Of a stretch of 64,000 nucleotides of DNA, positions 11,668 through 24,698 are shown piece after piece. Origin of the DNA: Pseudorasbora parva. Its lineage: Eukaryota > Chordata > Actinopteri > Cypriniformes > Gobionidae. The position numbers were made by a program, and so were the translations under genes. Within the stretch, counting starts at the first letter, position 1; each line of letters starts with the position of its first letter. The notes beneath the pieces are model-generated. The model did no database searches, was not told the DNA's origin, and saw only the letters and a list, made by a program, of their open reading frames with translations. The stretch spans positions 1,166,001 through 1,230,000 of the forward strand of contig NC_090191.1 of the NCBI RefSeq assembly GCF_024679245.1, read 5' to 3'.

Positions 11668-14600
11668 AGTGGCAACATCCCATAATGATACCCCAAAATC
11701 ACCTTGCCAGTACTAATTATATAAACCAACCCCCATGTCTGTATGATTTTCTAATGCAGAGATCTGAACAGTTGCTAGGGTACTCTGTTTGGTTGCTATG
11801 GAGTGGCTTGGCAGCATCCCATAATGATATCCCAATATCCCCTTGCCAGTCTGAATGATATAAACCAACCCCCGTGTCTGTACGATTTTCAGATGCAGAG
11901 ATCTGAACAGTTGCTAGGGTACTGTGTTTGGTTGCTATGGAGTGGCTTGGCACCATCCCATAATGATTCCCCAAAATCCCCTTGCCAGTATGAATGATAT
12001 ATACCAACCCCCGTGTCTCTATGATGTTCAGATGTGGAGATATACACTGTGGATTTGGGTTGTTAGGGTGCTTGATAATGGTTGCTAGGGAGTGGCTAGG
12101 AGATGTTGAAGGTGATTTGTGATTGGCCGTTGATGCCCTGAGTCAATCAAACCCACCCCCATGTTTCTATGACACTCCTATCCAGAGATATAACTTTGAT
12201 CTTTTTCAATGGAAGTCAATGGGATCGGTTGTTAGGGAGCTGTAAACGGTTGCTAGGGCGTGGCTTAATAACATCATCATGATCCTGAGATAGTGATTGG
12301 TTGTCTGAGTAGATTGGGCCCACCCCCTTGTCTCTGTGAGTCTGTGAAGCAGAGCTATGCTCAATACAAAATCCCTATGGGATTTACCATAGTAGGAGAA
12401 ACGCATGCGTTGCATGCGTTTCACGGGGCAACCCTCCCCATGTTAAGTCTATGGGGCAATTTTTCGATTTTTGGGGAGCTCTAGCACCCCAGGGGTACAA
12501 CTTACACCCCTTTGAGATGTGTGTGCTGAGAGATCCTATCAGCCCCTTCAAATTTCGTGTAATATATGTGTGTGTTTGAGATCCTCGCTCGGAGCTACGA
12601 GGGGTCAAAGTTTCGCCCCATCAATTGTCAATGACAGTTTTGGGGTACGTTTGCACCCCTGGGGCGGACCCCGTACCCCCGATCCCTTAGCAGAGATATA
12701 GCACACCATTCCCGTATAGGTCGCCGACTTTGGCTATTTAGTGGTTGGGGTTTGACAAAATTTGTGTGAGGAGAAGCGCGCCGAAATACGTGACCAGAAG
12801 AATAAGAATAACTAGAAAGTACAATTCCTGAAGAAATTGTGAGTGGTGCTTGCCGTGGCAAAACTCGGGGCCCGGTTATTGCAAGAGACTGCAAAATGAC
12901 CTTGCCAGTATGAATGATATAAACCAACCCCCATGTCTCTACGATTTTCAGATGTAGAGATCTGAACAGTTGCTAGGGTACTCTGTTTGGTTGCTATGGA
13001 GTGGCTTGGCACCATCCCATAATGATTCCCCAAAATCCCCTTGCCAGTATGAATGATATAAACCAACCCCCATGTCTGTATGATGTACTAATGCCGAGAT
13101 ATAGGTCTTGCTAAACAGTTGCTAGGGTACTCTGTTTGGTTGCTATGGAGTGGCTTGGCATCATCCCATAATGATTACCCAAAATCCCCTTGCCAGTATG
13201 AATGATATAAACCAACCCCCGTGTCTCTATGATGTTCAGATGTGAAGATATACACTGTGGATTTGGGTTGTTAGGGTGCTTGATAATGGTTGCTAGGGAG
13301 TGGCTAGGAGGTGTTGAAGGTGATTTGTGATTGGCCGTTGATGCCTTGAGTCAATCAAACCCACCCCCATGTTTCTATGACACTCCTATCCAGAGATATA
13401 ACTTTGATCTTTTTCAATGGAAGTCAATGGGATCGGTTGTTAGGGAGCTGTAAACGGTTGCTAGGGCGTGGCTTAATAACATCATCATGATCCTGAGATA
13501 GTGATTGGTTGTCTGAGTAGATTGGGCCCACCCCCTTCTCTCTGTGAGTCTGTGAAGCAGAGCTATGCTCAATACAAAATCCCTATGGGATTTACCATAG
13601 TAGGAGAAACGCATGCGTTGCATGCGTTTCACGGGGCAACCCTCCCCATGTTAAGTCTATGGGGCAATTTTTCGATTTTTGGGGAGCTCTAGCACCCCAG
13701 GGGTACAACTTACACCCCTTTGAGATGTGTGTGCTGAGAGATCCTATCAGCCCCTTCAAATTTCGTGTAATATATGTGTGTGTTTGAGATCCTCGCTCGG
13801 AGCTACGAGGGGTCAAAGTTTCGCCCCATCAATTGTCAATGACAGTTTTGGGGTACGTTTGCACCCCTGGGGCGGACCCCGTACCCCCGATCCCTTAGCA
13901 GAGATATAGCACACCATTCCCGTATAGGTCGCCGACTTTGGCTATTTAGTGGTTGGGGTTTGACAAAATTTGTGTGAGGAGAAGCGCGCCGAAATACGTG
14001 ACCAGAAGAATAAGAATAACTAGAAAGTACAATTCCTGAAGAAATTGTGAGTGGTGCTTGCCGTGGCAAAACTCGGGGCCCGGTTATTGCAAGAGACTGC
14101 AAAATCACCTTGCCAGTATGAATGATATAAACCAACCCCCATGTCTCTATGATTTTCTAATGCAGAGATCTAAACAGTTGCTAGGGTACTCTGTTTGGTT
14201 GCTATGGAGTGGCTTGGCACCATCCCATAATGATTCCCCAAAATCCCCTTGCCAATATGGATGATATAAACCAACCCCCGTGTCTTCATGATTTTCTGAT
14301 GCAGAGATCTGAACAGTTGCTAGGGTACTCTGTTTGGTTGCTATGGAGTGGCTTGGCACCATCCCATAATGATTCCCCAAAATCCCCTTGCCAGTATGAA
14401 TGATATATACCAACCCCCGTGTCTCTATGATGTACTAATGCAGAGATATAGGTCTTGCTAAACAGTTGCTAGGGTACTCTGTTTGGTTGCTATGGAGTGG
14501 CTTGGCACCATCCCATAATGATTCCCCAAAATCCCCTTGCCAGTATGAATGATATAAACCAACTCCCGTGTCTCTATGATGTTCAGATGTTCAGATATAC

Positions 14601-15460
14601 ACTGTGGATTTGGATTGTTAGGGTGCTTGATAATGGTTGCTAGGGAGTGGCTAGGAGGTGTTGAAGGTGATTTGTGATTGGCCGTTGATGCCCTGAGTCA
14701 ATCAAACCCACCCTCATGTTTGTATGACACTCCTATCCAGAGATATAACTTTGATCTTTTTCAATGGAAGTCTATGGGATCGGTTGTTAGGGAGCTCTAA
14801 ATGGTTGCTAGGGCGTGGCTTAATAACATCATCATGATCCTGAGATAGTGATTGGTTGTCTGAGTAGATTGGGCCCACCCCCTTGTCTCTGTGAGTCTGT
14901 GAAACAGAGCTATGCTCAATACAAAATCCCTATGGGATTTACCATAGTAGGAGAAACGCATGCGTTGCATGCGTTTCATGGGGCAACCCTCCCCATGTTA
15001 AGTCTATGGGGCAATTTTTCGATTTTTGGGGAGCTCTAGCACCCCAGGGGTACAACTTACACCCCTTTGAGATGTGTGTGCTGAGAGATCCTATCAGCCC
15101 CTTCAATTTTCGTGTAATATATGTGTGTGTTTGAGATCCTCGCTCGGAGCCACGAGGGGTCAAAGTTTCGCCCCATCAATCGTCAATGGCACTTTTGGGG
15201 TACGTTTGCACCCCTGGGGCACACACCGTACCCCCGATCCCTTATAAAAGTCATAGCACACCATTCCCGTATAGGTCGCCGACTTTGGCTATTTAGTGGT
15301 TGGGGTTTGACAAAATTTGTGGGAGGAGAAGCGCGCCGAAATACGTAACCAGAAGAATAAGAATAACTAGAAAGTACAATTCCTGAAGAAATTGTGAGTG
15401 GTGCTTGCCGTGGCAAAACTCGGGGCCCTGTGGCATTTGTGATGGAAAAAAAGCCAAGCA

Positions 15461-16299
15461 ACATGATGTTAGCATGATGCTAACATGATTAGCAAGTTGT
15501 TAGCATGATGCTAACATGATTAGCATGTTGTTAGCAGCATGATTAGCAATCTATTAGCATAATGCTAACATGATTAGCATGTTGTTAGCATGATGCTAAC
15601 ATGATTAGCATGTTGCTAGCACAATGCTAACATAATTAGCATGATGTTAGCATAATGCTAACATGATTAGCATGATGTTAGCATGATGCTAACATGATTA
15701 GCATGATGCTAGCAACATGATTAGCATGATGTTAGCATGATGCTAACATGATTAGCATGTTGCTAGCATGATGCTAACATGACTAGCATGTTGCTAGCAT
15801 GATGCTAACATGATTAGCATGTTGTTAGCATGATGCTAACATGATTAGCATGATGCTAGCAACATGATTAGCATGTTGCTAGCATGATGCTAACATGATT
15901 AGCATGTTGCTAGCATGATGCTAACATGATTAGCATGTTGCTAGCATGATTAGCATGTTGCTAGGCGGTCGCTAGGGTGTTCTGGGTGGTTGCTAGGCGG
16001 TTGCTAGGGTGTTCTGGGTGGTTGCTAGGGCGTTGCTAGGCGGTTGCTAGGGTGTTCTGGGTGGTTGCTAGGGCGTTGCTAGGTGGTTGCTAGGCGGTTG
16101 CTAGGGTGTTCTGGGTGGTTGCTAGGGCGTTGCTAGGCGGTTGCTAGGGTGTTCTGGGTGGTTGCTAGGGCGTTGCTAGGGTGTTGCTAGGCGGTTGCTA
16201 GGGTGTTCTGGGTGGTTGCTAGGCAGTTGATATGGTGTTCTGGGTGGTTGCTATGACGTTGCTATGTGTTTGCTAGGGTATTCTGGGTGGTTGCTATGG
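15461..16299. repeat. 31-bp plus 43-bp minisatellites (copy 5)
   Basis: Same order. The 31-bp part has its own set of variants (TTGTTAGCAGCATG, AATCTATTAGC) that is shared with the copy at 20850. Confidence 0.85.
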
Positions 16300-18796
16300 A
16301 GTGGCAGCATCCCATAATGATACCCCAAAATCACCTTGCCAGTACTAATTATATAAACCAACCCCCATGTCTCTATGATTTTCTAATGCAGAGATCTAAA
16401 CAGTTGCTAGGGTACTCTGTTTGGTTGCTATGGAGTGGCTTGGCACCATCCCATAATGATTCCCCAAAATCCCCTTGCCAGTATGGATGATATAAACCAA
16501 CCCCCGTGTCTGTACGATTTTCAGATGCAGAGATCTGAACAGTTGCTAGGGTACTGTGTTTGGTTGCTATGGAGTGGCTTGGCACCATCCCATAATGATT
16601 CCCCAAAATCCCCTTGCCAGTATGAATGATATAAACCAACCCCCGTGTCTCTATGATGTTCAGATGTGAAGATATAGACTGTGGATTTGGGTTGTTAGGG
16701 TGCTTGATAATGGTTGCTAGGGAGTGGCTAGGAGGTGTTGAAGGTGATTTGTGATTGGCCGTTGATGCCCTGAGTCAATCAAACCCACCCCCATGTTTCT
16801 ATGACACTCCTATCCAGAGATATAACTTTGATCTTTTTCAATGGAAGTCAATGGGATCGGTTGTTAGGGAGCTCTAAACGGTTGCTAGGGCGTGGCTTAA
16901 TAACATCATCATGATCCTGAGATAGTGATTGGTTGTCTGAGTAGTTTGGGCCCACCCCCTTGTCTCTGTGAGTCTGTGAGTCTGAGCTATGCTCAATAGA
17001 AAATCCCTATGGGATTTACCATTGAATGAGAAACGCATGCGTTGCATGCGTTTCATGGGACGACCCTCCCCATGTTAAGTCAATGGGCCTTTTTTTCGAT
17101 TTTTGGGGAGCTCTAGCACCCCAGGGGTACAACTTACACCCCTTTGAGATGTGTGTGCTGAGAGATCCTATCAGCCCCTTCAATTTTCGTGTAATATATG
17201 TGTGTGTTTGAGATCCTCGCTCGGAGCCACGAGGGGTCAAAGTTTCGCCCCATCAATCGTCAATGGCACTTTTGGGGTACGTTTGCACCCCTGGGGCACA
17301 CACCGTACCCCCGATCCCTTATAAAAGTCATAGCACACCATTCCCGTATAGGCCGCCGACTTTGGCTATTTAGTGGTTGGGGTTTGACAAAATTTGTGGG
17401 AGGAGAAGCGCGCCGAAATACGTAACCAGAAGAATAAGAATAACTAGAAAGTACAATTCCTGAAGAAATTGTGAGTGGTGCTTGCCGTGGCAAAACTCGG
17501 GGCCCGGTTATTGCAAGAGACTGCAAAATCACCTTGCCAGTATGAATGATATAAACCAACCCCCATGTCTCTATGATTTTCTAATGCAGAGATCTAAACA
17601 GTTGCTAGGGTACTCTGTTTGGTTGCTATGGAGTGGCTTGGCACCATCCCATAATGATTCCCCAAAATCCCCTTGCCAGTATGAATGATATATACCAACC
17701 CTCGTGTCTCTATGATGTACTAATGCAGAGATATAGGTGTTGCTAAACAGTTGCTAGGGTACTCTGTTTGGTTGCTATGGAGTGGCTTGGCAGCATCCCA
17801 TAATGATACGCCAAAAGCTCCTTGTCAGTATGAATGATATAAACCAACCCCCGTGTCTCTATGATGTTCAGATGTGGAGATATACACTGTGGATTTGGGT
17901 TGCTAAGGTGCTCGATAATGGTTGCTAGGGAGTGGTTAGGAGGTGTTGAAGGTGATTTGTGATTGGCCGTTGATGCCCTGAGTCAATCAAACCCACCCTC
18001 ATGTTTGTATGACACTCCTATCCAGAGATATAACTTTGATCTTTTTCAATGGAAGTCAATGGGATCGGTTGTTAGGGAGCTCTAAATGGTTGCTAGGGCG
18101 TGGCTTAATAACATCATCATGATCCTGAGATAGTGATTGGTTGTCTGAGTAGTTTGGGCCCACCCCCTTGTCTCTGTGAGTCTGTGAGTCTGAGCTATGC
18201 TCAATAGAAAATCCCTATGGGATTTACCATTGAATGAGAAACGCATGCGTTGCATGCGTTTCATGGGACGACCCTCCCCATGTTAAGTCAATGGGTTTTT
18301 TTGCGATTTTTGGGGAGCTCTAGCACCCCAGGGGTACAACTTACACCCCTTTGAGATGTGTGTGCTGAGAGATCCTATCAGGATCTTCAAATTTCGTATA
18401 AGCAACGAGTGTTTTGGAATTCATCGCTTGGCGCTATGAGTGTTCAAAGTTTTCGCAATGCATTCTCGATGGGACGTTTTCGCTACTTTTTCGGCCCTGG
18501 GGCGAGCCCCGCACCCCCGATCCCTTAGAAAAGACATAGCACACCATTCCCGATGAGGATGCACCTTTTGACAATTGCTTTGTTGGGTCTTTGACAAAAT
18601 CCCTGGGAGGAGTAGCGCGCCGAAATTTTGGCGGAAGGAAGAAGAATAATAATAAGTATGGTGGAGAACAATAGTGATGCCTTGCTAAAGCAAGCACCAC
18701 TAACTAGAAAGTACAATTCCTGAAGAAATTGTGAGTGGTGCTTGCCGTGGCAAAACTCGGGGCCCTGTGGCATTTGTGATGCAAAAAAGCCAAGCA

Positions 18797-19340
18797 ACAT
18801 GATGTTAGCATGATGCTAAGATGATTAGCAAGTTGTTAGCATGATGTTAACATGATTAGCATGTTGTTAGCCTGATGCTAACACGATTAGCATCATGCTA
18901 GCAACATGATTAGCATGTTGCTAGCATAATGCTAACATGATTAGCATTATGCTAGCATGATGCTAACATGATTAGCATGTTGCTAGCATGATTAGCATGT
19001 TGCTAGGCGGTTGCTATGGTGTTCTGGATGGTTGCTAGGGCGTTGCTAGGCGGTTGCTAGGGTGTTCTGGGTGGTTGCTAGGGCGTTGCTAGGCGGTTGC
19101 TAGGGTGTTCTGGGAGGTTGCTAGGGCGTTGCTAGGTGGTTGCTAGGCGGTTGCTAGGGTGTTCTGGGTGGTTGCTAGGGCGTTGCTAGGCGGTTGCTAG
19201 GGTGTTCTGGGTGGTTGCTAGGGCGTTGCTAGGGTGTTGCTAGGGTGTTCTGGGTGGTTGCTAGGCAGTTGCTATGGTGTTCTGGGTGGTTGCTATGACG
19301 TTGCTATGTGGTTGCTAGGGTATTCTGGGTGGTTGCTATG
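18797..19340. repeat. 31-bp plus 43-bp minisatellites (copy 6, shortened)
   Basis: The 31-bp part is only about 205 bp, consistent with an internal deletion. The 43-bp part is intact. Confidence 0.8.
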
Positions 19341-20487
19341 GAGTGGCAACATCCCATAATGATACCCCAAAATCACCTTGCCAGTATGACTGATATAAAC
19401 CAACCCCCATGTCTGTATGATTTTCTGATGTAGAGATCTGAACAGTTGCTAGGGTACTCTGTTTGGTTGCTATGGAGTGGCTTGGTAGCATCCCATAATG
19501 ATTCCCCAAAATCCCCTTGCCAGTATGAATGATATAAACCAACCCCCGTGTCTCTATGATTTTCTGATGCAGAGATCTGAACGGTTGCTAAGGTACTCTG
19601 TTTGGTTGCTATGGAGTGGCTTGGCACCATCCCATAATGATTCCCCAAAATCCCCTTGCCAGTATGAATGATATATACCAACCCCCGTGTCTCTATGATG
19701 TTCAGATGTGGAGATATACACTGTGGATTTGGGTTGCTAAGGTGCTCGATAATGGTTGCTAGGGAGTGGCTAAGAGGTGTTGAAGGTGATTTGTGATTGG
19801 CCGTTGATGCCCCGAGTCAATCAAACCCACCCTCATGTTTCTATGACACTCCTATCCAGAGATATAACTTTGATCTTTTTCAATGGAAGTCAATGGGATC
19901 GGTTGTTAGGGAGCTCTAAACGGTTGCTAGGGCGTGGCTTAATAACATCATCATGATCCTGAGATAGTGATTGGTTGTCTGAGTAGATTGGGCCCACCCC
20001 CTTGTCTCTGTGAGTCTGTGAAGCAGAGCTATGCTCAATACAAAATCCCTATGGGATTTACCATTGAATGAGAAACGCATGCGTTGCATGCGTTTCATGG
20101 GTCGACCCTCCCCATGTTAAGTCAATGGGCCTTTTTTGCGATTTTTGGGGAGCTCTAGCACCCCAGGGGTACAACTTACACCCCTTTGAGATGTGTGTGC
20201 TGAGAGATCCTATCAGCCCCTTCAAATTTCGTGTAATATATGTGTGTGTTTGAGATCCTCGCTCGGAGCTACGAGGGGTCAAAGTTTCGCCCCATCAATC
20301 GTCTATGGCACTTTCGGGGTACGTTTGCACCCCTGGGGCGCACACCGTACCCCCGATCCCTTAGCAGAGATATAGCACACCATTCCCGTATAGGCCGCCG
20401 ACTTTGGCTATTTAGTGGTTGGGGTTTGACAAAATTTGTGTGAGGAGAAGCGCGCCGAAATACGTGTCCAGAAGAAGAATAATAATA

Positions 20488-20757
20488 ATAAGTATGGTGG
20501 AGAACAATAGTGATGCCTTGCTAAAGCAAGCACCACTAATAATAATAAGTATGGTGGAGAACAATAGTGATGCCTTGCTAAAGCAAGCACCACTAATAAT
20601 AAGTATGGTGGAGAACAATAGTGATGCCTTGCTAAAGCAAGCACCACTAATAATAAGTATGGTGGAGAACAATAGTGATGCCTTGCTAAAGCAAGCACCA
20701 CTAATAATAAGTATGGTGGAGAACAATAGTGATGCCTTGCTAAAGCAAGCACCACTA
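20488..20757. repeat. Hairpin unit expanded to 5 copies
   Basis: Five near-identical units of 54-57 bp, all with the CTAAAG centre. Unit lengths are multiples of three, so open frames run through on both strands. This follows from the period and is not evidence of a gene. Confidence 0.8.
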
Positions 20758-20849
20758 ACTAGAAAGTACAATTCCTGAAGAAATTGTGAGTGGTGCTTGC
20801 CGTGGCAAAACTCGGGGCCCTGTGGCATTTGTGATGCAAAAAACCCAAG

Positions 20850-21482
20850 CAACATGATGTTAGCATGATGCTAACATGAATAGCATGTTGTTAGCATGAT
20901 GCTAACATGATTAGCATGTTGTTAGCAGCATGATTAGCAATCTATTAGCATAATGCTAACATGATTAGCATGTTGTTAGCATGATGCTAACATGATTAGC
21001 ATGATGTTAGCATGATGCTAACATGATTAGCATGATGTTAGCATGATGCTAACATGATTAGCATGTTGCTAGCACAATGCTAACATGATTAGCATGATGT
21101 TAGCATAATGCTAACATGATTAGCATGATGTTAGCATAATGCTAACATGATTAGCATGATGCTAGCAACATGATTAGCATGATGTTAGCATGATGCTAAC
21201 ATGATTAGCATGTTGCTAGCATGATGCTAACATGATTAGCATGTTGCTAGCATTATGCTAACATGATTAGCATGTTGTTAGCATGATGCTAACATGATTA
21301 GCATGATGCTAGCAACATGATTAGCATGTTGCTAGCATGATGCTAACATGATTAGCATGTTGCTAGCATGATGCTAACATGATTAGCATGTTGCTAGCAT
21401 GATTAGCATGTTGCTAGGCGGTTGCTAGGGTGTTCTGGGTGGTTGCTAGGCGGTTGCTAGGGTATTCTGGGTGGTTGCTATG
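20850..21482. repeat. 31-bp minisatellite with minimal 43-bp part (copy 7)
   Basis: The 31-bp part is long (about 565 bp). The 43-bp part is reduced to about 65 bp. Loss and gain in the two parts are independent. Confidence 0.8.
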
Positions 21483-22628
21483 GAGTGGCTGGCAGCATCC
21501 CATAATGATACCCCAAAATCACCTTGCCAGTACTAATTATATAAACCAACCCCCATGTCTCTATGATTTTCTGATGCAGAGATCTGAACAGTTGCTAGGG
21601 TACTCTGTTTGGTTGCTATGGAGTGGCTTGGCACCATCCCATAATGATTCCCCAAAATCCCCTTGCCAGTATGAATGATATAAACCAACCCCCGTGTCTG
21701 TACGATTTTCAGATGCAGAGATCTGAACAGTTGCTAGGGTACTCTGTTTGGTTGCTATGGAGTGGCTTGGCACCATCCCATAATGATTCCCCAAAATCCC
21801 CCTGCCAGTATGAATGATATATACCAACCCCCGTGTCTCTATGATGTTCACATATGAAGATACACACTGTGGATTTGGGTTGCTAAGGTGCTTGATAATG
21901 GTTGCTAGGGAGTGGCTAGGAGGTGTTGAAGGTGATTTGTGATTGGCCGTTGATGCCCTGAGTCAATCAAACCCACCCCCATGTTTCTATGACACTCCTA
22001 TCCAGAGATATAACTTTGATCTTTTTCAATGGAAGTCAATGGGATCGGTTGTTAGGGAGCTCTAAACGGTTGCTAGGGCGTGGCTTAATAACATCATCAT
22101 GATCCTGAGATAGTGATTGGTTGTCTGAGTAGATTGGGCCCACCCCCTTGTCTCTGTGAGTCTGTGAAGCAGAGCTATGCTCAATACAAAATCCCTATGG
22201 GATTTACCATTGAATGAGAAACGCATGCGTTGCATGCGTTTCATGGGACGACCCTCCCCATGTTAAGTCAATGGGCCTTTTTTGCGATTTTTGGGGAGCT
22301 CTAGCACCCCAGGGGTACAACTTACACCCCTTTGAGATGTGTGTGCTGAGAGATCCTATTAGCCCCTTCAAATTTCGTGTAATATATGTGTGTGTTTGAG
22401 ATCCTCGCTCGGAGCTACGAGGGGTCAAAGTTTCGCCCCATCAATCGTCTATGGCACTTTTGGGGTACGTTTGCACCCCTGGGGCGCACACCGTACCCCC
22501 GATCCCTTAGCAGAGATATAGCACACCATTCCCGTATAGGCCGCCGACTTTGGCTATTTAGTGGTTGGGGTTTGACAAAATTTGTGGGAGGAGAAGCGCG
22601 CCGAAATACGTGTCCAGAAGAAGAAGAA

Positions 22629-22735
22629 TAATAAGTATGGAGAAGAACAAGAGTGATGCCTTGCTAAAGCAAGCACCACTAATAATAAGTATGGTGGAGA
22701 ACAATAGTGATGCCTTGCTACGCAAGCACCACTAA
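22629..22735. repeat. Hairpin unit, 2 copies, last array sequence
   Basis: The first copy is altered (GGAGAAGAACAAGAG) and the second has the CTACG centre. Array similarity stops just after CACCACTAATAA, which makes this the right boundary of the array. Confidence 0.7.
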
Positions 22736-23120
22736 TAAATTATTATTAAAAAGAAATTATTGAAAACTCAGAAAAGTAGGCATCCGAAAATTTCTCTAAA
22801 ATAACATACCCTGGATAGGCTAACATCATCAATTGCAGATGGGTTTGCTCTAATGCTTCCTGCTTCGCTACTGTTCGGACGCTCTTGCTTACTGCTCCGC
22901 GCTTTGCTCTATCGCTTCTATATTTTATCTCATAATTTTAACTTCAGCAAATCAACACAGCGCTCAAACAACAAAGCTTGACTTCAACGATAAAACTAGA
23001 AACTCTGTTGACTGGATTACTACAAAAAAGTGGAACATTTCATCTGACCAGCCTCTCGCTGCCATCAGCTTACATTCCGGAAGGGAAAACACAGCTGCCT
23101 ACTATCGAAAGGATAAGAAA
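22736..23120 (+). other. LINE leader / presumed 5' UTR and internal promoter
   Basis: No open frame is supported here. It contains a stretch rich in CGCT (about 22860-22915) and ends in AAGGATAAGAAA just before the ORF1 start. Full-length LINEs usually carry their promoter in this region; no specific promoter motif is visible. Confidence 0.5.
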
Positions 23121-24692
23121 ATGCCTCCTCTAGCTAAGGAATCTTCTTGCTGCACAAACTGCCACAGACTTTTACAAAGGATTGCAGTTCTTGAAACAAA
23201 GTTATTTGCGGAACCACCGAACCGGACGAATCACACAGCAGAGCTTCATCACGAACGCCCTCTGCACACAGCCGGTGAGTCCCATAAATTTAGTGCTACT
23301 CAACAGATAGAGAAACAAGAAACTGATCGACACACTAATCGATGGCACAAACAGGGGGCAAGACCCAAACGCACTCGAGACATCAGATTGTCACGAGCTT
23401 CATATATTGCTGCAGTAGCATGCTCTACCCCAGACACAAGGATTGCAAACTCTAGTTTCCGACCACCATCGATACATCTCGAAAACAGATTTGAAGTATT
23501 AATGAATGTGGGTGAGGAATCCCCAAACGTGATGAATATGAACGAACACAGATTGCATCAGCCCGCAGCTAACACTAATGCTAACAGGCGCTCAAGGTCG
23601 AGCAGACAGCGGCCCTCAGCTCAGAGCGCAGCCGAGCCAAGGACTCTGATAGTGGGTGACTCTACAGTCAGAAACATTCGCAGCAGAGATACAACTACAT
23701 GCTGCCTTCCACAAGCAACCATTTCTGATGTAAACAGGGAAATTGAGAACATTCTGATGAAACATAAGACTGCAAATCAACTAATCATTCATGTGGGGAA
23801 GAACGATATTCAGAGAGAGCAGTCAGAACTCATGAAGTCGGACTTCAATGAACTTTTTGAAACACTTAGAAAACTGAAAGTTCAGCCGTTCATCAGTGGA
23901 CCACTGCCAGCAAGAGGAACAAATAGATTCTCACGGTTGCTTGGACTTAATACATGGCTGCAAAAAACCTGTAACATGAATGGAGTGAACTTCATTGATA
24001 ACTTCAATCTCTTCTGGAGTCAGAGACAACTGTTTACATCAAATGGCCACCACCCAAACAAACTTGGTGCAAGAGTGCTAAAGGACAATATTTATTTTTC
24101 CCTTCATCATCCTTCAGCTGTGTGTTTTAACCCACTCAACCTGATACAGAGTATGGATGACCACAGGACTTCATTTCAGCTCCTGAATGGACACTCGGCT
24201 GACACATCCCACAAGGACAATGAGAACTCCACAGAGCCACAACAATTGCTCATGGACACACTCCCAGCTGAGCCCTGCCCACAGAGCTCACTACAGACAG
24301 ACTGTGAAGGATTAGAACTGCTCCAAGATTCAGCACCCAAAGATGACTTTCTTGAAAATGGACAGCAAAGCCAGGACAACATACTTCAACTTCCGACAAC
24401 ACCAGAGCAACAGCCCCTCTCACCAGACATGTCATTCCTCTCTCCAGCATCCCCGCATCTGGGCTTCTCAGAGAAAATGGAGGAACTGATTTTTGTTGGA
24501 ACTAGACTATCACACTCAATTGCTGCGAGCCCCCAGATATCAACCAAAAAGCGTCGAGCCCCACAACCACCAAAGCCTGTGGGCCCAGCTCCCCCCCCTC
24601 CTGTGAGATTTCTTCGGTCACAACGTCAGGGCCCACACCATCCTCCATCTGTTGTAGGTGAACCAAAAACAACTGATTCCAGCTCTCGGTGA
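23121..24692 (+). CDS. LINE ORF1 protein with SGNH/esterase-like domain
   Basis: 523 residues. An N-terminal CCTNCH cluster (residues 10-15) precedes a short leucine-rich helix. A basic, low-complexity linker (about 60-170) follows, then an SGNH-hydrolase-like domain at about 174-330: block I is VGDST (Ser181), block III is HVGKND (residues 224-229), and the last block is SNGHHPNKLG with His311. The usual DxxH catalytic Asp appears to be Asn308, so esterase activity is doubtful. The C-terminal third is Pro/Gln/Ser-rich. ORF1 proteins of L2/CR1 LINEs bind the element RNA and often carry this esterase domain. The ATG lies in a good context (AGAAAATGC). It ends in TGA, with ORF2 continuing in the same frame. 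Seen: motifs and intact frame. Inferred: role in the LINE ribonucleoprotein. Confidence 0.85.
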   Translation: MPPLAKESSCCTNCHRLLQRIAVLETKLFAEPPNRTNHTAELHHERPLHTAGESHKFSATQQIEKQETDRHTNRWHKQGARPKRTRDIRLSRASYIAAVACSTPDTRIANSSFRPPSIHLENRFEVLMNVGEESPNVMNMNEHRLHQPAANTNANRRSRSSRQRPSAQSAAEPRTLIVGDSTVRNIRSRDTTTCCLPQATISDVNREIENILMKHKTANQLIIHVGKNDIQREQSELMKSDFNELFETLRKLKVQPFISGPLPARGTNRFSRLLGLNTWLQKTCNMNGVNFIDNFNLFWSQRQLFTSNGHHPNKLGARVLKDNIYFSLHHPSAVCFNPLNLIQSMDDHRTSFQLLNGHSADTSHKDNENSTEPQQLLMDTLPAEPCPQSSLQTDCEGLELLQDSAPKDDFLENGQQSQDNILQLPTTPEQQPLSPDMSFLSPASPHLGFSEKMEELIFVGTRLSHSIAASPQISTKKRRAPQPPKPVGPAPPPPVRFLRSQRQGPHHPPSVVGEPKTTDSSSR

Positions 24693-24698
24693 TGTGTT

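Larger units (their letters stand above)
1..22735. repeat. Composite tandem array of alternating ~2.1-kb and ~1.25-kb units
   Basis: Fourteen copies of a block of roughly 0.7-0.8 kb (block A) recur. The same anchor (TAAACGGTTGCTAGGG, or TAAATGG...) lies near 82, 2171, 3459, 5548, 6795, 8921, 10224, 12206, 13414, 14797, 16874, 18082, 19916 and 22062. Two subtypes exist. A1 (82, 3459, 6795, 10224, 18082) ends in GTGGCATTTGTGATG and is followed by two minisatellites. A2 mostly ends in GGTTATTGCAAGAGACTGC and runs directly into 139-bp units; the copies at 14797 and 19916 are exceptions that lead into minisatellites. The early part is therefore a dimer of about 3.34-3.43 kb (82 to 3459 is 3377 bp, and many internal landmarks keep that spacing). 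Later copies show 1208-bp and 2077-bp steps. The short open frames inside recur with the repeat and match no protein I know, so I treat the array as noncoding. It is open at the left edge of the window. I do not recognise a named family. Confidence 0.93.

Noticed and set aside
20419..20778. 119-codon plus-strand frame with repeated MVENNSDALLKQAPL
   Set aside because: It is the 54-bp hairpin unit translated. The period is a multiple of 3 and both strands are open.
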